Shown here one piece after another: positions 1 to 5,664 of a stretch of 8,213 bases of DNA. A model generated the notes under the pieces. It did no database searches. It worked only from the letters and a program-made list of their open reading frames with translations, and was not told where the DNA came from. The stretch is taken from positions 1-8,213 of the forward strand of contig JALVPX010000265.1 of NCBI GenBank assembly GCA_027031565.1, written 5' to 3'. Position numbers and translations under genes: made by a program. Each line of letters starts with the position of its first letter. Position 1 is the first letter of the stretch. The stretch comes from Deltaproteobacteria bacterium. Lineage in GTDB: Bacteria; Desulfobacterota; Dissulfuribacteria; Dissulfuribacterales; JALVPX01.

Positions 1-521
1 GTAATACACGCCTTGGAGGCCGTTACATCTTCGGAGGCAGCAAGACCGCTGGATACCGCAAAGGAGAAATGCCCTTTGTCCTGAAAAATGACGGCTCAGT
101 CGAATATGCTGGAAACAGTGACGCTATTTCCATAGACGTTGCATCGAATGTGACGCAGCAAATAGGCCTGGATGGAAAAAAAATCAAGGATTCCAAGGTA
201 TTTGAGGCACTTGATCTGCTGCATGACGCATTGAATGCCGACAGCGTTCCTGGCATACATGATGCAATGGGGAAGTTGGACAGTGCCATAGCGAATGTTG
301 CGGACTTGACAGCGGCACTCGGTGCCCAGGCAAACACCATGGACAACAAAGACGATATGGCAGAAACACTAACGGTCACAAACAGGGAAAGGCTGTCAGA
401 CCTGGAAGATACAGACGTATTGGAGGCCATCACTGATCTGCGGACCCTGGAGACCACCTATCAGGCGGCCCTTGCCTCGGCCTCGAAGGTGATGCAGATC
501 AGCTTGGCCAACTTTATATGA
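1..521 (+). CDS. flgL: Flagellar hook-associated protein 3 (hook-filament junction), 5'-truncated
   Basis: FlgL (HAP3) forms, with FlgK, the junction between the hook and the flagellin filament. It is exported by the flagellar type III apparatus and acts outside the cell. Only the C-terminal 172 residues are in the window. The frame is open from base 3 with no start codon, so the gene begins upstream. Two stretches identify it. The first visible residues, NTRLGGRYIFGGSKT, match the conserved FlgL segment that precedes the variable central domain. The C-terminus (SDLEDTDVLEAITDLRTLETTYQAALASASKVMQISLANF) is the flagellin-type D0 helix with the usual A-Q-A-A-L-A-S pattern and a terminal hydrophobic end. 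A flagellin C-terminus is the main alternative, but the RYIFGGSKT segment favours FlgL. It ends 48 bases before csrA, in the same orientation, as expected for a late flagellar operon. Confidence 0.9.
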   Translation, partial: NTRLGGRYIFGGSKTAGYRKGEMPFVLKNDGSVEYAGNSDAISIDVASNVTQQIGLDGKKIKDSKVFEALDLLHDALNADSVPGIHDAMGKLDSAIANVADLTAALGAQANTMDNKDDMAETLTVTNRERLSDLEDTDVLEAITDLRTLETTYQAALASASKVMQISLANFI

Positions 522-553
522 TCTGGCTGACATCCCATATTAGAGCAGGTGCC

Positions 554-560
554 AAGGAGG
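554..560 (+). promoter_or_regulatory. Shine-Dalgarno of csrA, embedded in a GC-rich palindrome
   Basis: AAGGAGG lies 9 bases before the ATG at 570 and fixes that start. The site overlaps a perfect 10-base palindrome, GAGGGCCCTC (557-566). It can also be drawn as the loop of a short hairpin, GCC-AAGGAG-GGC (551-562), which places a GGA in the loop. GGA in a loop over the ribosome binding site is how CsrA recognises its targets, so self-regulation is possible but unproven. Confidence 0.7.
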
Positions 561-569
561 GCCCTCAAC

Positions 570-797
570 ATGCTGGTATTGAGACGCAGAAGCGGTGAAA
601 AGATCAGGATCGGTAATGACATCAAGATTGAGATTCTTGAGATCAAGGGTCGACAAGTAAGGATAGGGATCGAGGCACCGGACCGGATATCAGTCTTGCG
701 CGAAGAGGTGTACCTGAAAATCGAAAGAGAAAACAGGCTTGCTGCAAGATCTCCAATGGATACGGGCATCCTTGAAAGACTGTCTGTTATTGACTAG
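570..797 (+). CDS. csrA: Carbon storage regulator CsrA, translational regulator
   Basis: CsrA is a small dimeric RNA-binding protein that binds GGA motifs in mRNA leaders and usually blocks ribosome access. In bacteria with FliW its main target is flagellin mRNA. The 75-residue product aligns along its whole length with the family: MLVL at the N-terminus, GE at 9-10, IGNDI at 14-18, the core GRQVRIGIEAP at 27-37, and LREEVY at 43-48. The RNA-contacting arginine equivalent to E. coli R44 is R44 here, and R6 and R7 are also kept. The usual threonine at position 5 is arginine, giving three arginines in a row. The C-terminal tail after about residue 55 is variable, as in other members. An in-frame GTG at 549 would add seven residues that read through the ribosome binding site, so the ATG at 570 is the better start. 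fliW follows after 15 bases. Confidence 0.95.
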   Translation: MLVLRRRSGEKIRIGNDIKIEILEIKGRQVRIGIEAPDRISVLREEVYLKIERENRLAARSPMDTGILERLSVID

Positions 798-812
798 AGG
801 CAAGAAATAGAG

Positions 813-1274
813 ATGAGAGTAAATACTACCAGATTTGGAACAATCAACGTGAAACCAGACAAGGTGATAACCTTTCCCCAAGGAATATTGGGCTTCCCAG
901 AGGCCAGGCGTTTTATCCTGTTTCCCCATGGAGAAGAATCCCTCTTTTGGTGGCTTCAATCCCTGGATGACGAAGACCTTGCCTTTGTTACAATCAGCCC
1001 TGCAGCCGTGTGCAGCGAGGAATATTCATTCAAAATCTCCGATGACATGCAGGAAATGTTGAAAATTGAAGAGCCTAGCCAAGTGGAGGTGCTTCTCCTG
1101 GTTACCATTTCAAACGATGCATCAAAGAGCGTGACCGTAAATCTTCTTGGCCCTATTGTCATCAATGTTGAGACCAGGCTCGGAGCCCAGCTCATCCTGG
1201 ATCCGGTCAAATATCCTGTAAAATATCCCATAACTTCAGCCAAAAGCCCTGTCGTTCTGAAGGAGGCTGTTTAA
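813..1274 (+). CDS. fliW: Flagellar assembly factor FliW, CsrA antagonist
   Basis: FliW is a cytoplasmic protein that binds either flagellin or CsrA. When flagellin is exported, FliW is freed to sequester CsrA, which relieves repression of flagellin translation. The 153-residue product shows the family landmarks in order: RFGTINV near the N-terminus, ITFPQGILGF at 19-28, FWWLQSLDDEDLAFV at 45-59, a central VLLLVTIS segment, and VNLLGPIVIN at 109-118. The length is usual for FliW. The C-terminal part contains a short tandem duplication, VKYPVKYP (residues 132-139). It sits where most members have a single D-x-K/R-Y-like segment. The start at 813 is preceded by a modest AGAGG (796-800). Gene order flgL-csrA-fliW agrees with the known partner-switch. 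Confidence 0.95.
   Translation: MRVNTTRFGTINVKPDKVITFPQGILGFPEARRFILFPHGEESLFWWLQSLDDEDLAFVTISPAAVCSEEYSFKISDDMQEMLKIEEPSQVEVLLLVTISNDASKSVTVNLLGPIVINVETRLGAQLILDPVKYPVKYPITSAKSPVVLKEAV
1206..1229 (+). repeat. 12-base tandem duplication inside fliW
   Basis: Two adjacent 12-base units, GTCAAATATCCT and GTAAAATATCCC, are identical at 10 of 12 bases. Both encode Val-Lys-Tyr-Pro, and the differences are in third codon positions. This looks like an in-frame duplication that has diverged only at silent sites. Confidence 0.6.
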
Positions 1275-1347
1275 GCCATTCCGCACTTGCCGCTAGTTGA
1301 CTTTTCCACCTGCATGATCATCTTCTAATCAGAGATAACTTCTGAAC

Positions 1348-1357
1348 AGGAGGTGAT
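1348..1357 (+). promoter_or_regulatory. Near-ideal Shine-Dalgarno before the 99-residue protein
   Basis: AGGAGGTGAT is complementary to ten bases of the 3' end of bacterial 16S rRNA. GGAGG ends 7 bases before the ATG at 1361. It is the longest such match of any gene in the window. It fixes the start and suggests strong translation. Confidence 0.85.
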
Positions 1358-1360
1358 AAA

Positions 1361-1660
1361 ATGAACATCGTGGAAATGCAGGAAAAACTGGTGACAATCC
1401 AAAAGGATTACATCGACACCCTTGAACAGGCTGTCAAAAGGCTGGAGGACGAGATAAGCGAAGCGTCGGACGTTGAACATGCCGGCCATCCGGAATGGGA
1501 AAAGTCCATTGAGGGTTATATAGATGAACTGCATGCCATAATATTTTCGCTACCAGAGCCCAGATATGGACATGAAGATCTGCACCATAAGATAACCGAC
1601 CTGAGAAAAAGGATTAAGAATTTATATGTCGATTTTAAAAAAATGATTGAGGCTGCATGA
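1361..1660 (+). CDS. Unrecognised small helical protein, 99 residues, downstream of fliW
   Basis: I do not recognise a family. The product is short, rich in charged residues and predicted by eye to be mostly alpha-helical. Residues 1-35 form an amphipathic, coiled-coil-like helix (repeated L/I/V spaced 3-4 apart among E, K, D and Q). A histidine- and glycine-containing linker with W46 follows. The middle holds YIDELHAIIFSLPEP (53-67), and a basic amphipathic helix ends the protein (about 73-97, HHKITDLRKRIKNLYVDFKK). It has no signal peptide, no membrane segment and no cysteine. It follows fliW by 86 bases on the same strand, has the strongest ribosome binding site in the window and is followed by a possible terminator. 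It is therefore probably the last gene of the flagellar unit. Size and helicity would suit a flagellar export chaperone, but no sequence motif supports this. It could equally be an unrelated gene with its own promoter. Confidence 0.75.
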   Translation: MNIVEMQEKLVTIQKDYIDTLEQAVKRLEDEISEASDVEHAGHPEWEKSIEGYIDELHAIIFSLPEPRYGHEDLHHKITDLRKRIKNLYVDFKKMIEAA

Positions 1661-1681
1661 AAATTTGGTCATGGGTTACAT

Positions 1682-1708
1682 AAGGGCGTGAATTAAGCGC
1701 TTTTTTTT
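1682..1708 (+). terminator. Probable weak intrinsic terminator of the flgL-csrA-fliW unit
   Basis: AAGGGCG (1682-1688) can pair with CGCTTTT (1698-1704) across a 9-base loop. The stem has seven pairs, two of them G-U, and runs into eight consecutive T (1701-1708). It lies 21 bases after the stop of the 99-residue gene and just before the end of the convergent minus-strand unit, where a terminator is expected. The stem is modest, so confidence is limited. Confidence 0.45.
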
Positions 1709-1713
1709 AACTT

Positions 1714-1986
1714 TTATGCCTTTTTATTCACCCTGTACACCCATGCCAATATTTCTGCCACTACCACGTATGTCTCAGGCGGGATGAACTCGTCAACCTC
1801 AAGTTTCGACAGCACTTCCACCAGGTCGAAATCTTCCTTGACCGGCACCCCGGCCTCTCTCGCAAGGGAGATGATCTTTTCAGCAACTGTGCCCTGCCCC
1901 TTTGCCGCAACCTTTGGTGCCTGGTCTTCACCATCCTTGTATCGCAGGGCTACTGCCTTCTTCCTTTTTGGTGACTCCTGTTTCAT
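1714..1986 (-). CDS. Stand-alone FlhB cytoplasmic-domain homologue (export switch family)
   Basis: The 90-residue product matches the C-terminal cytoplasmic domain of the FlhB/YscU/EscU family of type III export switch proteins. Landmarks are KKAVALRY (9-16), APKVAAKGQG (23-32), AEKIISLAREAGVPVKED (35-52), a V-E-V-L-type helix, and the end IPPETYVVVAEILAWVYRV (68-86). Full-length FlhB is about 350 residues, with four membrane helices and a self-cleaving NPTH motif just before the AVALRY strand. Here the membrane part is absent and PKRKK stands where NPTH would be, so no self-cleavage is expected. Similar free-standing forms are known (B. subtilis YlqH, and FlhX in epsilonproteobacteria); in some species they can partly replace the cleaved FlhB tail. 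The start overlaps the stop of the FliK-like gene by four bases (ATGA). No good ribosome binding site precedes it, so translation is probably coupled. Confidence 0.88.
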   Translation of the reverse strand: MKQESPKRKKAVALRYKDGEDQAPKVAAKGQGTVAEKIISLAREAGVPVKEDFDLVEVLSKLEVDEFIPPETYVVVAEILAWVYRVNKKA

Positions 1987-3029
1987 GTGATTATATGAAT
2001 ATTGCCTGAAGGTTTGTCCTTGATATTTGCCAACGGAACAGGAAGATCGATATCGGCCTCTTCTTTTGGGACAAAGTCAGAACCGAGCACGTTAAAACCG
2101 GTTCCGTTAAGCCTAACGCGCAATTCTTCAAAGTTTTCCTGCAAAATTTCTAACGAGTCATGCGATGCAGATATCATCAAATAGAGATCCCTCCCGTTGA
2201 CTACGATCTGAAGCCTCGTCTCACCAAGTTTTTGCATGTCCAGGTCAAAAAAGAGCCGGAAACCACCATCACTCTTCGTGTCATTACCATGCCCCTCATC
2301 ACCCCACATGCTGAGATGGCCTGCGCCCGCTCCATCCCTGAACCAAAAGGGAACCAGGCAAAAAGGCATGCGCATCTCCTGCACCACCCGTTGTTCCACA
2401 TAATCAGCACCATGCAGATGGGCAAGGAAGTGTTTGACCGTCTCCTTTGCACTATTCCCATTACCCCCTCGTTCAACAGGAACCTGCCCATGGCTGCCTG
2501 CCAGCTTTTTAAGCGCCATCCAGTGTCGTACTTTCTCGGGCTCGGGCCTTGATCCCTGCCCTGCGGCGTCCAAGAGGCTGTGAATCCTTGAAGGAAACAG
2601 GGAGTTGTCTCCTTTCTCCGCCCGGGTGCCAGTTGCAGAACCTGTTTGATCCATCAATTTGGCCAATGATTCCTTGAACTTTGAAAGAGAGGCCCGCAAA
2701 CCAAGGAAAGAAAGGGCTGCCCGCTGCCGGTTGGCAAGACGGCTGGTCTGCTGGGCCAGGAGCTTGACCTTGGCGGGATTGCCAGGCTCGATTATCTCAA
2801 GCTTCACCTTGGCGCCTAATTTCAGATTGGCTTGGCTTTCGGCATGCAGGGTGCCTTCATCCGTCTCGATGGCGCTGATTCTGCCTACTGCCTGTACAAC
2901 CCGTCCTTCTATTACCGCCCCTTTTTCGTTCAGCAGGCTGGAAATATCGCCTTCGATGTCTGGGGAATCACCAGATCCAGACGGCCTGTAGGAAAAAAGT
3001 TCGCTGATCAATTTATCCAGAACAAGCAT
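1983..3029 (-). CDS. FliK-like hook-length control domain protein
   Basis: The 348-residue product has three parts. Residues about 37-92 form a beta-rich segment (GAVIEGRVVQAVGRISAIETDEG...LKLGAKVKLEIIEPG...VKLL), of the kind found at the N-terminus of several FliK/YlqG-like proteins. The middle (about 95-250) is low in conservation and rich in charged and small residues. Residues about 255-320 match the FliK C-terminal domain: FRLFFDLDMQKLGETRLQIVVNGRDLYLMISAS, then a helix ELRVRLNGTGFNV. In FliK this domain contacts the FlhB tail and switches export from hook to filament substrates. The 4-base overlap with an FlhB-tail gene makes a functional pairing likely. The start at 3029 has AAGGG five bases upstream. 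This may be the organism's hook-length FliK or a paralogue; the window cannot tell, because a canonical fliK usually sits beside flgD/flgE. The last 28 residues form a proline- and aspartate-rich tail. Confidence 0.8.
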   Translation of the reverse strand: MLVLDKLISELFSYRPSGSGDSPDIEGDISSLLNEKGAVIEGRVVQAVGRISAIETDEGTLHAESQANLKLGAKVKLEIIEPGNPAKVKLLAQQTSRLANRQRAALSFLGLRASLSKFKESLAKLMDQTGSATGTRAEKGDNSLFPSRIHSLLDAAGQGSRPEPEKVRHWMALKKLAGSHGQVPVERGGNGNSAKETVKHFLAHLHGADYVEQRVVQEMRMPFCLVPFWFRDGAGAGHLSMWGDEGHGNDTKSDGGFRLFFDLDMQKLGETRLQIVVNGRDLYLMISASHDSLEILQENFEELRVRLNGTGFNVLGSDFVPKEEADIDLPVPLANIKDKPSGNIHIIT

Positions 3030-3181
3030 ATCTGCCCTTATTATCGGCAGGTACGCTGATTAACTGTTTTAATTGGGCGGAAATAAATGATGCAACATTT
3101 TGTATTGATCGTATTGCGATTTTTGCCTTTCCCAAGTAAAAACAAGGCGCAGCTTTGAAAAAGCAACAGGCCGCAGAAGAT
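3030..3181. other. Divergent intergenic region between the FliK-like gene and argH
   Basis: This 152-base, A/T-rich stretch separates two divergently transcribed units and should hold promoters for both. On the plus strand the best candidate for argH is at 3114-3142, listed separately. On the minus strand I find no complete promoter for the FliK-like gene at a sensible distance. No clear operator, ARG box, riboswitch or RNA gene is visible. Confidence 0.6.
3114..3142 (+). promoter_or_regulatory. Candidate sigma-70-type promoter of the argH operon
   Basis: TTGCGA (3114-3119, 4 of 6 to the -35 consensus) is followed after 17 bases by TAAAAA (3137-3142, 4 of 6 to the -10 consensus). Transcription would start near 3149. 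That leaves about 30 bases of leader before the ATG at 3182 but only about 5 before the TTG at 3155. The match is partial, and the A/T-rich background makes chance hits common. Confidence 0.3.
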
Positions 3182-4597
3182 ATGGATAATAAAAAAGAAA
3201 AAAAATTGTGGGGCGGGCGTTTCAAACAGGCTACCGAAGATCTTGTGGAAGACTTTACTGCCTCTGTACACTTTGATAAACGCCTGTTCAGAGAGGATAT
3301 TTCCGGCAGCAAGGCACACGCCAGGATGCTGGCCAGGCAAGGCATAATAACAGAAGAAGATGCGGAGGCAATTGTAGCCGGCCTGGATGCAATACTCAGG
3401 GAAATCGAAGAGGGCAAATTCCAGTGGAAAAAAACCCTTGAAGATGTGCACATGAACATCGAGCAGGCCTTGATAGAACGCATTGGAGACGCTGGCAGAC
3501 GCCTTCATACCGCCAGGAGCAGAAACGATCAGATAGCCACCGACGTCAGGCTTTACCTCAAGGCGGAAATCCTCGACCTGGACCAGTGCCTTCACGAGCT
3601 GCAGCAGGGGCTGGTGTCGCAGGCAGAAAGACATATTGATATCGTGATGCCTGGATATACGCACCTTCAGCGTGCTCAACCCATTTTGTGGAGCCATCAT
3701 CTGCTTGCCTACTTCGAGATGTTCCGGCGGGACCGGGAGAGGCTGCGAGACTGCCTGAAACGGGTTGACTCATGTCCGTTGGGCAGTGCCGCCCTTGCCG
3801 GTACCGGCTTCCCCATAGACCGGGATTACACTGCCCGGGAGCTTGGTTTCAGCAGGGTGTCAAGAAACAGCCTGGATGCGGTTTCCGACAGGGATTTCAT
3901 TATAGAGTTTCTCGCTGCAGCAAGTCTGGTAATGGCTCACTTGAGCAGGCTTTCCGAGGAACTTGTTCTCTGGTCCAGCCAGGAATTCGATTTCATAGAA
4001 CTCCCTGATTCATTCTGCACAGGCTCAAGTATTATGCCTCAAAAGAAAAACCCGGATGTGCCTGAGCTTGTCAGGGGCAAGACAGGGCGCGTGTACGGCC
4101 ACCTTATGGCCGCACTTACCTTGATAAAAGGGCTTCCAATGGCATACAACCGCGACCTGCAGGAAGACAAGGAGATCCTCTTTGATGCAGTGGATACGGT
4201 AAATGCCTCTGTGAAAATCATGGCGGCGCTGGTTGCGAAATTGAAACCCAAAAAAGAAAAAATGGAACAGGCCCTTTGCAAGGGATTCCTCACAGCCACT
4301 GATTTTGCTGATTATCTGGTCCAAAAGGGGGTTCCATTCAGGACTGCCCATGAAATTGTGGGCAAGGCAGTGGCCATGTGCCTGCACAAGGGTGTTGAAC
4401 TGCATGAACTGCCCATTTCTGAATTGAAAAAGCTTAACCCCTTGATAGATGAAAAATTGTATGCGCTTTTGACCCCTGAGGGTTCTGTGGAATCGAGGCG
4501 ATCAAAGGGCGGAACCGCTTCGATCATGGTTAAGGCTGCTATAGAAGAGGCCAAAGAGTGGCTGAAAAGCGATGGAGAGCCCCTCGATGTTCATTAA
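3182..4597 (+). CDS. argH: Argininosuccinate lyase
   Basis: ArgH splits argininosuccinate into arginine and fumarate, the last step of arginine synthesis, and works as a cytoplasmic homotetramer of the fumarase/aspartase superfamily. The 471-residue product carries all the signatures: KLWGGRF near the N-terminus (8-14), DVHMNIE (88-94), TARSRNDQ (110-117), the THLQRAQP loop with H161, and the superfamily signature GSSIMPQKKNP (281-291), which holds the catalytic serine. The length is normal. The start is not certain. An in-frame TTG at 3155 would add nine residues and has AAGG 7 bases upstream. The ATG at 3182 has only a poor ribosome binding site but gives the usual short N-terminus before KLWGGRF, and it fits the candidate promoter better. 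The 3' end overlaps the following lipoprotein gene by 11 bases, so the two are co-transcribed. Confidence 0.97.
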   Translation: MDNKKEKKLWGGRFKQATEDLVEDFTASVHFDKRLFREDISGSKAHARMLARQGIITEEDAEAIVAGLDAILREIEEGKFQWKKTLEDVHMNIEQALIERIGDAGRRLHTARSRNDQIATDVRLYLKAEILDLDQCLHELQQGLVSQAERHIDIVMPGYTHLQRAQPILWSHHLLAYFEMFRRDRERLRDCLKRVDSCPLGSAALAGTGFPIDRDYTARELGFSRVSRNSLDAVSDRDFIIEFLAAASLVMAHLSRLSEELVLWSSQEFDFIELPDSFCTGSSIMPQKKNPDVPELVRGKTGRVYGHLMAALTLIKGLPMAYNRDLQEDKEILFDAVDTVNASVKIMAALVAKLKPKKEKMEQALCKGFLTATDFADYLVQKGVPFRTAHEIVGKAVAMCLHKGVELHELPISELKKLNPLIDEKLYALLTPEGSVESRRSKGGTASIMVKAAIEEAKEWLKSDGEPLDVH

Positions 4598-5648
4598 TCA
4601 CCCTGCGCGGCTATGCCTCCTCCTTTTTGCGGCTGCAACCCTTGTGATGTTTTCAGGGTGCGGAAGAAAGGCATCTCCTGTGCCGCCTGGGACGTTGAGG
4701 CCCGTTGCCATCAAGGATCTATCCTTCCGTTTCACGCCCCAGGGCGTGGAATTGAGCTGGACTGTGCCTGTCAGGAACCACGACGGCAGCCCCCTTGTGA
4801 AGATCAAGGAATTTCACCTTTTTAAGGCTGAAAAGGAGCTGGAGGATGTGTGCGGCAGCTGCCCTGTCACATTTGGGCAGCCCATCCGTATACCCTTTCA
4901 GGCAAAACCAGAGGAGGCCAGAAAGGTCTACTATGAAGACCGCACCCTTAAGAATGGCAAACGGTACATTTATGAAGTCCGTACTGTTAAAAGCTGGTTC
5001 GTGGCCAGTGATCCATCCAACAGGGTGGAAATTGCCTGGCATCCTCCGCCAGAATCACCAAGGGAATTGAAGGCCATTCCGGTTAAGGGGGGTATAAGGC
5101 TTACCTGGAAGGCTCCAGAGAGGTGGGCAAATGGTAAAAAGATAGACAAACCGCTTTTTTACAGGATATACAGGTCCAGGGTAGACAGTGAAAGATGGAA
5201 ACTCTTAAAGGACAAAACGGAAAAAACCGCCTTTTTTGATAAGAAGGCCAAAGGCAGAACGCGTTACCAATATAGGGTAGCAGCGCTGATTGACTATCAC
5301 GGCACATTGATAGAAGGCCAAACCAGCAACCCTGTCGCCATTGAACCCAAGGACCTCATACCGCCTGACCCGCCTAAGGGCCTGATAGCCGTTGCTGCCA
5401 AAAAGGTGGTTGAACTTCTCTGGAAAGACAACCGGGAGCCGGATCTTGCAGGCTACCTGATCTACCGGCAGGATCCAAAGGGGCGGATAAAATTGTTGAA
5501 CAACCTTCCCATTCCATTGCCGAGATACGTGGACAGGGAGAAAAAGAGACCAGGACGTTACTATTACTGGGTGACAGCCGTAGACGATGCACAGCCTGCC
5601 AACGAAAGCAGACCATCCCGGAAGGCTTCCGTATATATCACTAAGTAA
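4587..5648 (+). CDS. Predicted lipoprotein with three fibronectin type III-like domains
   Basis: The 353-residue product begins with a short basic N-region and a hydrophobic stretch (LCLLLFAAATLVMF, 9-22). A lipobox FSGC follows, with C25 as the predicted lipidated cysteine. The mature start CGRKASPVPPG resembles the CGxKGPxxxP start of LptM/LppL-type lipoproteins. Three beta-rich FnIII-like units follow at about 37-152, 154-253 and 258-351. Each has the strand pattern V-x-L-x-W (VELSWTVP, IRLTWKAP, VELLWKD) and a YRIYR/YLIYR-type strand, and each ends in a Y-x-Y-x-V strand (YIYEVRTV, YQYRVAAL, YYYWVTAV). Domain 1 contains a CGSC pair (C89, C92) that could form a disulfide. The ATG at 4587 has GGAG 9 bases upstream and is preferred to the in-frame ATG at 4572. 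The gene overlaps argH and lies 16 bases before lysA. Its function is unknown; an envelope or outer-membrane role is inferred. Confidence 0.88.
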   Translation: MFINHPARLCLLLFAAATLVMFSGCGRKASPVPPGTLRPVAIKDLSFRFTPQGVELSWTVPVRNHDGSPLVKIKEFHLFKAEKELEDVCGSCPVTFGQPIRIPFQAKPEEARKVYYEDRTLKNGKRYIYEVRTVKSWFVASDPSNRVEIAWHPPPESPRELKAIPVKGGIRLTWKAPERWANGKKIDKPLFYRIYRSRVDSERWKLLKDKTEKTAFFDKKAKGRTRYQYRVAALIDYHGTLIEGQTSNPVAIEPKDLIPPDPPKGLIAVAAKKVVELLWKDNREPDLAGYLIYRQDPKGRIKLLNNLPIPLPRYVDREKKRPGRYYYWVTAVDDAQPANESRPSRKASVYITK

Positions 5649-5664
5649 AGGAACTATGTAAAAG

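Noticed and set aside
549..569. In-frame GTG at 549 as an earlier csrA start.
   Set aside because: It would translate the AAGGAGG ribosome binding site into seven residues absent from CsrA proteins. The ATG at 570 gives the canonical MLVL start.
1297..1329. TTGACT (1297-1302) followed by TCTAAT (1324-1329) as a promoter for the 99-residue gene.
   Set aside because: The spacing is 21 bases, too long for a standard sigma-70 promoter, and no better -10 sits at 16-18 bases.
2160..2552. Plus-strand open frame of 130 codons inside the FliK-like gene.
   Set aside because: It is antisense to a gene with a recognisable FliK domain, and its translation shows no coherent fold or motif.
3041..3048. On the minus strand this reads GCCGATAA, a full match to the FliA (sigma-28) -10 element, just upstream of the FliK-like gene; it also contains GATAAT-like sequence.
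   Set aside because: No TAAA-type -35 element lies at the required spacing, and the implied transcription start would fall beyond the AAGGG ribosome binding site, leaving almost no leader. Probably chance, unless the transcript is leaderless.
3109..3125. ATCG...CGAT inverted repeat followed by a T-run upstream of argH, considered as a terminator.
   Set aside because: The stem is only four pairs and there is no upstream plus-strand gene for it to end.
3041..3700. Long minus-strand open frame of 219 codons across the start of argH.
   Set aside because: It lies antisense to the strongly conserved argH and has an unnatural composition (runs of F, C and L). No ribosome binding site or recognisable motif was found, so it is a shadow frame.
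4572..4586. Upstream in-frame ATG at 4572 for the lipoprotein.
   Set aside because: It has no ribosome binding site. GGAG at 4574-4577 fits the ATG at 4587 and gives a more usual signal peptide.
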